Shown in pieces: positions 1 to 7,668 of a stretch of DNA of 56,345 nt. Position numbers and translations under genes: made by a program. The notes below the pieces were generated by a model. It saw only the letters and a list, made by a program, of their open reading frames with translations. It was not told where the DNA came from and ran no database searches. This DNA comes from Lachnospiraceae bacterium. GTDB taxonomy: Bacteria > Bacillota > Clostridia > Lachnospirales > Lachnospiraceae. The DNA is taken from NCBI GenBank assembly GCA_021201095.1, contig JAJQFO010000017.1, positions 1-56,345 on the forward strand. The letters run 5' to 3'. Every line of letters begins with the position of its first letter. Positions within the stretch are counted from its first letter, which is position 1.

Positions 1-443
1 ATCACGAGTGTAAAGGCACCGGACATCAGGGAAAAGCCCCAGCCCAGCGTGGTCGTGAAAAACAGCAGTCCGAACAAGCCAAAAACGATGGAAGGAATGC
101 CGGAGAGCGTCTCTGCAGTAATCCGGACCAGGCCGACCAGCTTGCTTCCTTTTTTTGCATATTCCACGAGGAAAATTGCCGCGAAAATGCCTACCGGGAC
201 AGCCACCACCAGCGCCAGCAGGGTGATAATCAGGGTGTTGATCAGTGCCGGCATCAGGGAAACATTATCCGACGTATATTTCAGTGCAAACAGACTCGGC
301 TTCAGGTTTGGAATTCCTTTTACCAGAATAAAGCCCACAATAAATACCAGTACAACGGCCGTGATGATCGCGGCCAGCCAGACCAGGCATCTGACGATCG
401 CGGAGATCGGATGATGCTTCAAATAATCGATTTTTTTACTCAT
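1..443 (-). CDS. pstA: Phosphate ABC transporter permease PstA (partial, C-terminus outside window)
   Basis: Inner-membrane permease subunit of the high-affinity phosphate importer PstSCAB. The frame is open from the ATG at 443 to the window edge, about 147 residues. It starts MSKKIDYLKHHPISAIVR, has one hydrophobic segment near residues 18-42 and another near 68-92, and then the conserved stretch TAETLSGIPSIVFGLFG, typical of PstA/PstC permeases. Its start overlaps the pstC stop (436-438) by 8 nt, which implies translational coupling in a pstS-pstC-pstA operon. pstB and phoU are expected beyond the left edge. The call is firm; only the 3' part is missing. Confidence 0.93.
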   Translation of the reverse strand, partial: MSKKIDYLKHHPISAIVRCLVWLAAIITAVVLVFIVGFILVKGIPNLKPSLFALKYTSDNVSLMPALINTLIITLLALVVAVPVGIFAAIFLVEYAKKGSKLVGLVRITAETLSGIPSIVFGLFGLLFFTTTLGWGFSLMSGAFTLV

Positions 444-1293
444 GCTCGCCCCTCCTCTTCAGAAGAGATACGCTCAGGTTGATGATCAGGATGAAGACAA
501 ACAGCACCACACCTGTGGCGATCAGAGCCTGCCTGTGCAGTCCGGATGCATACCCCATCTCAATTACAATGTTCGCCGTCATGGTGCGCACGCCCTTTAA
601 AAGCCCCTGCGGCATCCAGGTCTGATTGCCTGCCACCATGATGACTGCCATGGTCTCGCCGATTGAACGGCCGATTCCAAGCACAATGCCCGCGATTACA
701 CCGGATTTCGCTGCCGGAAGAATGATGCAGAATACGCTGCGCTCGTGAGTAGCGCCAAGCGCGAGGGAGCCTTCATAATAGCTTTCCGGCACGCTTCTGA
801 GCGCGGGCTCCATGACACCGATCACCGTCGGGAGAATCATAATCCCCAGAAGAACGCACGCGGTCAGCATTGTGCTGCCGGAGCTTCCAATGATGGATTT
901 CATCATCGGAACAATCCAGACCATACCGAAGAAACCATATACCACGGACGGAATACCCGCGAGCAGGTTAATCATAGACTTCATCGGCGAATAGATCCGT
1001 TTCGGACAATAAAACGCCAGAAAGATCGCAGTCAGCATCGCGATCGGCACTCCGATCACAATGGAACCGGCTGTTACATAGATGCTGCCAAGAATAAACG
1101 GCAAAATACCGTAAATGTTATTGGATGGTTTCCAGGTCGTACCCAGCAGAAAGTCCGGAATTCCGATTTTTATCATAGTCGGAATGCCGTTGGCAAAAAG
1201 GAATACGCAAATCAGGGCAACGGCCAGAATGGAAAAGCAGGCCGCGATCAGAAATACCAGCCTCATTGCTTTCTCAGAGAACTTCTGTGTCAT
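436..1293 (-). CDS. pstC: Phosphate ABC transporter permease PstC
   Basis: Membrane permease that pairs with PstA to form the phosphate channel. I place the start at the ATG at 1293 (MTQKFSEKAMRL), which has an AAGGAGAG ribosome site just upstream; an ATG 33 nt further upstream has no such site. The product is about 285 residues with six hydrophobic segments. The signature LLAGIPSVVYGFFGMVWIVP and the EAA-like loop ALALGATHERS(V) identify the PstC family. It lies 192 nt downstream of pstS, with an 11-bp hairpin in between, and overlaps pstA by 8 nt. A pho-type phosphate-starvation control is expected from known family biology but is not proven here. Confidence 0.94.
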   Translation of the reverse strand: MTQKFSEKAMRLVFLIAACFSILAVALICVFLFANGIPTMIKIGIPDFLLGTTWKPSNNIYGILPFILGSIYVTAGSIVIGVPIAMLTAIFLAFYCPKRIYSPMKSMINLLAGIPSVVYGFFGMVWIVPMMKSIIGSSGSTMLTACVLLGIMILPTVIGVMEPALRSVPESYYEGSLALGATHERSVFCIILPAAKSGVIAGIVLGIGRSIGETMAVIMVAGNQTWMPQGLLKGVRTMTANIVIEMGYASGLHRQALIATGVVLFVFILIINLSVSLLKRRGEHE

Positions 1294-1359
1294 ACTCTCT
1301 CCTTCATGTACATAAATACTATGCAAAAACGATTATCCATATTAAGATAACGCAACAGC

Positions 1360-1396
1360 GGCACCAGCCAGATCGGTTCCCCATATGGCTGGTGCC
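1360..1396 (-). promoter_or_regulatory. pstS-pstC intercistronic hairpin
   Basis: An 11-bp perfect inverted repeat (GGCACCAGCCA / TGGCTGGTGCC, 15-nt loop) lies between the pstS stop and the pstC start. There is no T-tract directly after it on the minus strand, so it is more likely an mRNA-processing or stability hairpin, or a partial attenuator, than a full terminator. Such hairpins commonly allow binding-protein transcripts to outnumber permease transcripts; that role is inferred here. Confidence 0.6.
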
Positions 1397-1485
1397 TTCA
1401 GGTCGCTCTATAGAGTTCTTACCTGTTCTTTCTCGTACGTTTTGTTTTTACCGGTTCTTCAGGTTCTTTGCCAAATGGCCAGACA

Positions 1486-2364
1486 TTACTCAGCTTCAGC
1501 CTGAAGCTCTGCCAGCTCTTCCCAGGTAGTGATCTCGCCTGTGTAGATCAGCATAACCTGCTCGGTGGTCAGATCTGTGATACCGCTCTCATTGTTAACG
1601 ATCACGGCGATGCCGTCCTGTGCGATCATGGTAGAGGATACGCCTTCTGCCTCTTCCTCTTCCTTCAGCTCTCTGGAAGCCATACCGATGTCATAGTTGC
1701 CATCAATTGTGGAAGTAACACCTGTGGTAGAATCGCTCTGCATGACCTCGATCTCCAGATCCGCATTGACCTCTGCATAAGCCTCAGCCAGTTTCTCCAT
1801 AACCGGAGTCACAGAAGAAGAACCGCCTACAACTACCTTGCCGGAAACATTTCCGCCTGCAAACGGCTCCGCGTCGATGAGTGCGATATAACCGTTGTCA
1901 GAGATGACCGCCTGGCCTTCCTCGCTGAGGATGAAATCAATGAAATCCTGAGCCTCTTCGCTGACCTCTTCCATGGTCAGAATGTTGAACGGACGTACCA
2001 CGGTGTAATCACCAGACTCTACATTCTCTACCGAAGCCTCTACTCCATCGATTGCCACTGCTGTCACGCTGTCATCCAGGGAACCGAGAGATATGTATCC
2101 GATCGCATTCTCATCACCGGCCACCTTGGTCATCATAGCTGCTGTGCTGTTGGTGATCTCAGCTGCTTCTGTGGTCATATCTACTTTATTGCCATCCTCA
2201 TCCTTCTGCTCTACGCCGACCAGCTCGATGAATGCGCCGCGTGTGCCGGAACCGTCTTCTCTTGAGCATACTACGATATCTCCTGAAGCATCTGCCAGAG
2301 CTGTTGTGCCAAGGCTTGCTACCATCATTGCTGCGATTACTGCTGCAACTGCTTTTCTCTTCAT
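1486..2364 (-). CDS. pstS: Phosphate-binding protein PstS with permuted domain order
   Basis: Extracytoplasmic phosphate-binding protein, 292 residues from the ATG at 2364, which follows a GAAGGAGA ribosome site; a longer in-frame start at 2460 lacks one. Residues 1-25 form a signal peptide ending TTALADA with no lipobox cysteine. The order of motifs is odd. The block normally in the C-terminal half of PstS (SREDGSGTRGAF, residues 34-45; IGYISLGSL, about 88-96; FIDFILSEEGQ, about 141-151) comes first. The block normally N-terminal (GKVVVGGSSSVTPV, 175-188; IGMASRELK, 227-235; IYTGEITTWEEL, 273-284) comes second. Both lobes look complete, so this is a circular permutation rather than a truncation. 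pstC and pstA follow. Confidence 0.92.
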   Translation of the reverse strand: MKRKAVAAVIAAMMVASLGTTALADASGDIVVCSREDGSGTRGAFIELVGVEQKDEDGNKVDMTTEAAEITNSTAAMMTKVAGDENAIGYISLGSLDDSVTAVAIDGVEASVENVESGDYTVVRPFNILTMEEVSEEAQDFIDFILSEEGQAVISDNGYIALIDAEPFAGGNVSGKVVVGGSSSVTPVMEKLAEAYAEVNADLEIEVMQSDSTTGVTSTIDGNYDIGMASRELKEEEEAEGVSSTMIAQDGIAVIVNNESGITDLTTEQVMLIYTGEITTWEELAELQAEAE

Positions 2365-2458
2365 AATAATTGTCTCCTTCTTTTCTCTAAGAACTTTTTT
2401 ATACCGAGGACTTATCCTTTCCACTGTTTCCGTTTTCCGGTGCCTCATTACGAGACCC

Positions 2459-2502
2459 ATTTTAAGTCTGCTATGTAAAATACATAACCCTTCTTATGTA
2501 AA
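2459..2502 (-). promoter_or_regulatory. Putative pstS promoter with Pho-like direct repeats
   Basis: On the minus strand a TAAAAT -10 candidate (2459-2464) lies 17 nt from a weak -35 TTATGT. Two TTTACATA copies start 23 nt apart (2473-2480 and 2496-2503 region). TT(A/T/C)ACA repeats are the recognition unit of Firmicutes PhoP, so phosphate-starvation control is plausible. The spacing is not the textbook arrangement, so this is tentative. Confidence 0.4.
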
Positions 2503-2533
2503 GAATCGGTAAATTAAGGGTAAAGAGATAGCA

Positions 2534-2609
2534 AGCGACTTTAGTCGCTTTGCTTTGCGCCAGGCGCAAGGCTGCTTAAGCAGCCTATTCCTCATGCGCC
2601 TGTGCGCAT
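2534..2609. repeat. Cluster of four consecutive palindromes
   Basis: Four different perfect inverted repeats stand almost back to back. AGCGACT-TT-AGTCGCT is at 2534-2549, TTGCGCC-A-GGCGCAA at 2555-2569, GGCTGCTTAAGCAGCC at 2570-2585, and ATGCGC-CTGT-GCGCAT at 2594-2609. They fill most of the space between the retropepsin-gene terminator and the pstS promoter. No coding frame is visible here. The rest of 2365-2718 holds only the pstS leader and the terminator described separately. Confidence 0.85.
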
Positions 2610-2647
2610 CAGAAAAGCGAATGTAAAATTCCCGCCGGCTCTGTACA

Positions 2648-2682
2648 TAAAAAAAGAAGCAGGGGCGCTCACTCCTGCTTCT
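2648..2682 (-). terminator. Rho-independent terminator of the retropepsin gene pair
   Basis: Read on the minus strand, a 9-bp stem AGAAGCAGG / CCTGCTTCT with a 10-nt loop is followed directly by a run of seven T. It lies 37 nt beyond the stop of the protease-like gene and closes that transcription unit. Confidence 0.88.
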
Positions 2683-2718
2683 GAAAGGTCTGAAACCATT
2701 GTTTATCCAGTTTATTTG

Positions 2719-3159
2719 TCATTTTGAGAATTCGATGTGCTGTTGAGACGGTACTCTGAATGAAAATTGCGTTTTTTTCTCAAAATTCGACACTGCAAAA
2801 TCACCTAAGGAAATAATATCCATCCCAATCAATACATCTATCCCCTGATTGCCTATTTCAGAATCCATAACTGAAAGGTCCGATATCTTCACCTCATTAT
2901 TTAATATCAGATTAATTTTATATTTATTCATTACACCGGCACCCGATGGGGTATTTACGCTAACCATCCCTATCGGAGCCAGTTTCAGGTATTTAACCAC
3001 TTCTTTAGATATACAAGTTCCAGTCGCACCAGTATCCCACTGTGCACTTGCAATTACAGGTTTAACAGCTTTTCCAGGCTCAGCCGACTCTATGATAACT
3101 GAACTGATTAGCTTTTTTTGAATGGTTGAGTATTTTTCAGTAAACGCAGATAATATCAT
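2719..3159 (-). CDS. Retropepsin-like aspartic protease family protein
   Basis: A 146-residue protein resembling the single-domain retroviral-type aspartyl proteases found in bacteria. Visible motifs are the active-site loop AQWDTGATGTCIS (residues about 39-51, catalytic Asp in DTG) and the second conserved element IDVLIGMDIISLGDFAVSN (about 105-123). As in retropepsins there is only one DTG, so activity would need a dimer. No signal peptide or membrane segment is seen, so it is probably cytoplasmic. A GGTGG-type ribosome site precedes the ATG at 3159. It is co-transcribed with the small gene 17 nt upstream. Both are distinctly AT-richer than their neighbours, suggesting transfer. The substrate is unknown. 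Confidence 0.75.
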   Translation of the reverse strand: MILSAFTEKYSTIQKKLISSVIIESAEPGKAVKPVIASAQWDTGATGTCISKEVVKYLKLAPIGMVSVNTPSGAGVMNKYKINLILNNEVKISDLSVMDSEIGNQGIDVLIGMDIISLGDFAVSNFEKKTQFSFRVPSQQHIEFSK

Positions 3160-3175
3160 ATGTCACCCACCAATC

Positions 3176-3436
3176 TTATATCTGTATAATCTGCCAGGAT
3201 GAAATATAATTCGTATAAGCAGATTCATCTCCATTACATTCTTGAACAATGAAAGTCCCAAGCGGCCATACTTTTATTGTTTCTTTAATCGCAGTATTCT
3301 CTGAATCATAACAACCAATTACCTTTTGCTCTTTTATTACAAGAAACGAATGACCATATTTTCTATAAAACTCCTGGTAATGCTCAATGAAAAAATCAAA
3401 ATCTTCTCTTCTCTCTTTATCTCCATAATCTTTCAT
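3176..3436 (-). CDS. Small conserved protein paired with the retropepsin gene (DUF5678-like)
   Basis: An 86-residue protein. It has an N-terminal charged helix (residues 1-27, rich in D/E/K/R), then KYGHSFLVIKEQKVIGCYDS and GTFIVQECNGDE. The pattern (K)YxxxFxVIKxxKVIGxYDxxxxAxxxT...GTFIVQEC resembles the small domain known as DUF5678, for which I know no function. The start is the ATG at 3436 behind AAAGGGGG. It is the first gene of a two-gene unit with the aspartic protease. In my recollection these two families are often neighbours, so it may be a substrate, inhibitor or targeting partner. That role is inference only. Confidence 0.65.
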   Translation of the reverse strand: MKDYGDKERREDFDFFIEHYQEFYRKYGHSFLVIKEQKVIGCYDSENTAIKETIKVWPLGTFIVQECNGDESAYTNYISSWQIIQI

Positions 3437-3512
3437 AGAACATCCCCCTTTCTTTTTTTAATATTCTACTACATTTTTAAGACCATATCCACAATGATTT
3501 TCATAAATCACA

Positions 3513-4436
3513 TCATTCCCACAGCTTCTGCGGATAAATCCCCTGCTCCTTCATGCTCTGGATGGCAGCCATCAGCATGGGTTTGTCCTCTTTGTAGGTC
3601 ACCCCATACCATTTGTCCGGCGTCCGCTCCACTTTGACAGCAGCCTTTTCCTCTGCAAGCAGCTCATCCACAACAAAGGGAAGAAAATACTCGCACTTCA
3701 GCGGATTTTTCTCCAGATTTTCTTCGAGGAAAGCCCGGAATCGTTCTTTTAAATGAGTAAGAATGTCCGCAGAAAATCCCCACATATTCAGAGATACTGT
3801 GGTATCGGCCGCCAGAGGATGCGTGGTCACTCCATCGTCCTCCATCCAGATGATATTCTGGCCTTGTTTTTCAATGTGCGTGCGCTCGGTAATTTTTTTC
3901 AGGAAGCCTTCCTCGTCCGTCTCGCAGATGCCGCGCGCCACAGAGCCATTCTCAGTGAGGGTGTTTTCCAGGCGGTAGCCGACCATCATATAGCGGCCGC
4001 CGCTGGCAGAAGCAGGCTCCTGCGTAAGGAAATCGTAAGCCAGGGCAAACGCGTTTCTCCCATAGTAATCGTCCGCGTTGATGACCACAAGCGGACCGTC
4101 CACCTCGTTGATGCAGGAGAGCACCGCATGTCCGGTTCCCCAGGGCTTCACTCTGCCTGCCGGCACGGAGAAGCCCTCCGGAAGGTTGGTCAGCTCCTGG
4201 TAAACATAGGCCACCTCAATGTGGCCGCTCAGCCTGTCGCCGATCGTCGCCCGGAAGTCTGCCTCATTTTCTCTTTTGATGATAAAAATCACCTTTTCAA
4301 ATCCCGCACGGACTGCGTCATAAATGGAAAAGTCCATGATAATGTGTCCCTCTGCATCGACCGGATCAATCTGCTTGAGTCCGCCGTAGCGGCTCCCCAT
4401 CCCGGCTGCCATAACTACTAAAACTGGTTTTTTCAT
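3513..4436 (-). CDS. Sugar nucleotidyltransferase, possibly acting on galactose-1-phosphate
   Basis: A 307-residue protein of the NTP-transferase fold. The nucleotide-binding loop MAAGMGSRYGGLKQ is at residues 9-22, PWGTGHA at 98-104, and the metal-binding VVINADDYYG at 117-126. A GGGAGG ribosome site sits 7 nt before the ATG. It lies 122 nt downstream of the GH112 phosphorylase on the same strand. Because that enzyme releases galactose-1-phosphate, a UDP-sugar pyrophosphorylase role making UDP-galactose is a reasonable inference. The sequence alone gives only a hexose-1-phosphate nucleotidyltransferase, and other sugars are possible. No GalT, GalE or NahK gene is nearby. Confidence 0.75.
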   Translation of the reverse strand: MKKPVLVVMAAGMGSRYGGLKQIDPVDAEGHIIMDFSIYDAVRAGFEKVIFIIKRENEADFRATIGDRLSGHIEVAYVYQELTNLPEGFSVPAGRVKPWGTGHAVLSCINEVDGPLVVINADDYYGRNAFALAYDFLTQEPASASGGRYMMVGYRLENTLTENGSVARGICETDEEGFLKKITERTHIEKQGQNIIWMEDDGVTTHPLAADTTVSLNMWGFSADILTHLKERFRAFLEENLEKNPLKCEYFLPFVVDELLAEEKAAVKVERTPDKWYGVTYKEDKPMLMAAIQSMKEQGIYPQKLWE

Positions 4437-4558
4437 TTTCTGCCTCCCTGATTCTTCCGCTCTCTTCCTGTTTTTCCAGCCAGGAGACCGGCTTTCATTT
4501 TTTCATATGTCCGTACATTTTATCATCGTTTCTTTATATATGTTTTTTTCTGTACGGC

Positions 4559-6721
4559 TCAATCTTCTCTCGTCGTGCCCCAGACGATCTCGCCTGGCTG
4601 CAGGCAATATTCTTTCCAGCACTGCCCGTCACACACGGTCGTCTTCTGTAGTTCCGAAGTATTGTTCAGCACTGCGAATTTCCCGGTCGCCGGATAGGCA
4701 TGCACTTCACAGGCCGGATTAGATGAATACCACGTAAGAATGTCTCCGGTCCTGTGTGCAGCGTAATAAAGCGCGTTCATCAACAGCCGCGTATTTGCAA
4801 AGCTGTAAGGAAGCCCGGCAAAATAAACACCGTAGCCTTTGCCGTAAGGATGCGCCGCCGCGTGAACCTCCCCGTCGGAATATTCGATAACCTCCGTTTT
4901 CTCATCAATCGCATAAATATTTTTTACACTTTCGCCAAAGTCAAAGGTCGTCTGAGACTCCCGGATAAAGTGTCCGCTCTGCTCCTGGGTAAAATATTTA
5001 TCCGTGGAAAGAGTAAAGCCCAGCTCCTTATCGACGCCCAGCACATCGGCAAGCTGGAAAAATCTGCCGTTTGCGTGACACGCAGTCGGCTCGCCGACCC
5101 CTAAGAAGCCCCCGCCGTTCCATACCCATCTGCGGATGGCCGTCGTGACGGCCGGATCCAGCCACTCCTCACCGCCGGAGAAGGCCGTCATGGCATCACC
5201 CGCGTTGATAATCACATCGATATCCGCAGGAATTCCGTTTTCACGGATGTCGGCAAAGCTCAGGAAAGAGACATCCACCGCCATTCCGCTTAGGCTCTCC
5301 ATCATGCCCATATAAGAATAGCACTGTTTGTAGCGCAGCTCATGCGCCACCATGTAAGGCTGCCAGGAGCGGAGCGTTCCCCAGGAATTCAGGATCGCTA
5401 CCTTCAGGCCGCAGTAAGGGGAAACGCCTCTGATGTTGTCATAGATGACCCGGAATTCATCCGTCACCTTTTCAATATAGTCGACAAACGCAGGAAATTT
5501 GTATGCCAGACTTAAGTAGCCGCCATATCCAATCCGGTCCACCGGCTTGCGCATGATGGCGCGTCTGGCCCGAATCCAGTCCCGCATCGCCTCCGGCACC
5601 GGATCATTTCCCTCATAGAAGGTATCGGGAAAGAAATAAGGTAGAAATCGTCCTTCCGTATATTTTACATGCGGAATCTCCGAAATCAGCCGCAGGCTCA
5701 CTCCGCCGCCGACGCTGCCGACCACAGCATCCAGCCCGATCTCGCCAAAGTACTTCCCATAAGGCTCCGTGCCGATCCAGTTATCCCCGAGGAACATCAT
5801 GGCTTCCCGTCCCGCCGCGTGGACGAGGTCTACCAGTTCTTTGGCTTTGCGGGCCACAAATCTCTGAATAAAGTCCATATAATCCAGATAGTGCGCGCTC
5901 GGCACGCGGAACGGTGAATTGTAATACCCATTGTCCACCAGATCCTCCGGCCTGAGCGCATAGCCGTATTCCTGCTCAAACTCTTCCAGAGCCTGAACAG
6001 AAACCGTGGCTCCATAGCCGAACCAGTCCACGAATTTTTCTTTTGCCTGGTCATTAAATACCAGCGTGAAGTGATAGAAAAAAGTAGTAAAGCGGACGAC
6101 ATCCGTAGACGGATTGTCCTTCAGCCACTGGATCAGATACTCCTTCGCAAATGTTCCGGAGCTGTGCTGGCGCACATCAAACGGAATCTCGTGCGGCCTC
6201 TCTCCCCAGTCATTAGTAATATGGTTGTACATCTGGGTCGGATCCCAGATGGCATACACCAGAAACGATACCGTATATTCATGAAAAGGCACCGCGTCCA
6301 GCGTGATCCGGTGCTGCTTCTGATCCAGCTCCCAGGCATCCGCCGGCACCACCTCGCCGCTCGTCCGGTCGATGACTTCCCACCACTTTTTCGGGTCATG
6401 AATGTAATCCGGAATTACCTGTTCCTGAAAGTATCCATCCATAAAGGAAATGATGAGTTTCCCCTCAACAGCCGTGTGTCTCTGAGACATCAGATACAGC
6501 TGCTGGCATTCCTCCATATGCTCTCTGGCAAATTCATTGTGCCCGCGCGCGACAAAATACGTCGTATAAATCTTTGCATCCAATGCTTTCAGGTCGTCAT
6601 CCAGCTTCGTCCCGTCACTGTCCCGGAGCGCATCCGCGCCCCAGCGCTCCATGATTTTCTTTGTCTCTTCCAGAAAGCCGGTTTCACTTGGAAGGGTCAC
6701 TCTTCCTTTCGTCTTTGCCAT
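4559..6721 (-). CDS. GH112 1,3-beta-galactosyl-N-acetylhexosamine phosphorylase
   Basis: A cytoplasmic phosphorylase, 720 residues from the ATG at 6721 (MAKTKGRVTLPSE), which sits behind GGGAGG; the ATG 30 nt upstream is less likely. The family cleaves lacto-N-biose or galacto-N-biose (in some members galactosyl-rhamnose) with phosphate, giving galactose-1-phosphate. The block MMFLGDNWIGTEPYGKYFGE places the proposed catalytic acid Asp at residue 313, the same position as in the Bifidobacterium enzyme. A C-terminal domain includes VWNGGGFLGVGEPTA. The length matches the family (about 720-750). It points to use of mucin or milk glycan disaccharides. I cannot decide between the N-acetylhexosamine and rhamnose specificities from sequence alone, and no dedicated transporter is adjacent. 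Confidence 0.9.
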   Translation of the reverse strand: MAKTKGRVTLPSETGFLEETKKIMERWGADALRDSDGTKLDDDLKALDAKIYTTYFVARGHNEFAREHMEECQQLYLMSQRHTAVEGKLIISFMDGYFQEQVIPDYIHDPKKWWEVIDRTSGEVVPADAWELDQKQHRITLDAVPFHEYTVSFLVYAIWDPTQMYNHITNDWGERPHEIPFDVRQHSSGTFAKEYLIQWLKDNPSTDVVRFTTFFYHFTLVFNDQAKEKFVDWFGYGATVSVQALEEFEQEYGYALRPEDLVDNGYYNSPFRVPSAHYLDYMDFIQRFVARKAKELVDLVHAAGREAMMFLGDNWIGTEPYGKYFGEIGLDAVVGSVGGGVSLRLISEIPHVKYTEGRFLPYFFPDTFYEGNDPVPEAMRDWIRARRAIMRKPVDRIGYGGYLSLAYKFPAFVDYIEKVTDEFRVIYDNIRGVSPYCGLKVAILNSWGTLRSWQPYMVAHELRYKQCYSYMGMMESLSGMAVDVSFLSFADIRENGIPADIDVIINAGDAMTAFSGGEEWLDPAVTTAIRRWVWNGGGFLGVGEPTACHANGRFFQLADVLGVDKELGFTLSTDKYFTQEQSGHFIRESQTTFDFGESVKNIYAIDEKTEVIEYSDGEVHAAAHPYGKGYGVYFAGLPYSFANTRLLMNALYYAAHRTGDILTWYSSNPACEVHAYPATGKFAVLNNTSELQKTTVCDGQCWKEYCLQPGEIVWGTTRED

Positions 6722-6862
6722 AACTTTCCTCCCTTCTGAAAATTGAGCCATTCCTCACAAGCCATTCTTTTGTCAATTTCTTTTATACTATTCTCCCTAA
6801 GCCATAATGACCTCATAAGCCACAGTCATATTTCGCTCAAAACCACTGTTTTCATGCTCCTG

Positions 6863-7645
6863 CTATAGTTCCTGACGCAGACAGACAGCGGCGCAGTATT
6901 CTCCATTTTCGCCAAAACGATACTCTGTAAATTCATATCGTGCCTGATCATACCGCTGCGTGATTTTCACCCTTTCACTCCGCGCTACACATGCAGATTC
7001 ACACAAGACGACGTCAGCTTCCATCTCCTGCAAGCCTGATTTTCTCACAGGCTCACACAGGTATCGTTCCATTTGAACCTGCTTACTTTCCAGCCGAAAT
7101 CCAGATGCTTTTTCCAAAAATGAAAAACAAAACGAGTCCAGCGGCAGGCGAAGTCCCATTCCTGTCGTCTTGATAAAGCTCTCCTTCAGCGTCCAGAGGC
7201 GGTAAAAACGAGTTTTCCTCTCCTCTTCATCTGCGGCCTCCTGCATCCACGCATACTCCTGCGGGCAGAAAAAACGCCTGGCCAGATTCTCATTCACCTT
7301 TTTCTGATATTCAATATCACAGCCGATTTCTATCTCAGAAAATACCGCCATAGCCATCGCTTTAGAATGAGAAAGACTAAAATGGATCTCTGGATAATCT
7401 GGAAGGCAGGGTTTTCCATATTCTCCCGCACATATCCGCACATCAGCCGCATTCAGTCTGTACTTTTTCAAACCCAGATCGAGCAGAATCCCTGCCGCGA
7501 GGGAGAGCTTCTTATCCTGCTCCATCCGGGTCCTTTCAATCTTCTTTTGTCGTTCCTTTGGCATATTCCGATAGTATTGTGCAAACAGTTCCGGATCTGA
7601 GAGCAGCTCTGTCGTCATCGTATATGCCCTGAATACAATACCCAT
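6863..7645 (-). CDS. 4'-phosphopantetheinyl transferase (Sfp superfamily)
   Basis: A 260-residue enzyme expected to move phosphopantetheine from CoA to a carrier-protein serine. The family motifs are clear: HFSLSHS (residues 88-94), the Mg-binding GCDIEYQ (108-114, Asp110 and Glu112), and WTLKESFIKTTG (151-162, W-x2-K-E-S). Its length fits the long Sfp type that activates biosynthetic or secondary carrier proteins, rather than the short AcpS type. No PKS or NRPS gene is seen in the window, so its partner is elsewhere. A GGAAG site precedes the ATG. It ends about 140 nt before the GH112 start and begins 23 nt after the MutS-like gene stop, so it is probably co-transcribed with the latter. Confidence 0.85.
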   Translation of the reverse strand: MGIVFRAYTMTTELLSDPELFAQYYRNMPKERQKKIERTRMEQDKKLSLAAGILLDLGLKKYRLNAADVRICAGEYGKPCLPDYPEIHFSLSHSKAMAMAVFSEIEIGCDIEYQKKVNENLARRFFCPQEYAWMQEAADEEERKTRFYRLWTLKESFIKTTGMGLRLPLDSFCFSFLEKASGFRLESKQVQMERYLCEPVRKSGLQEMEADVVLCESACVARSERVKITQRYDQARYEFTEYRFGENGEYCAAVCLRQEL

Positions 7646-7668
7646 ATTTCTTCCATCAACCTCATCGT

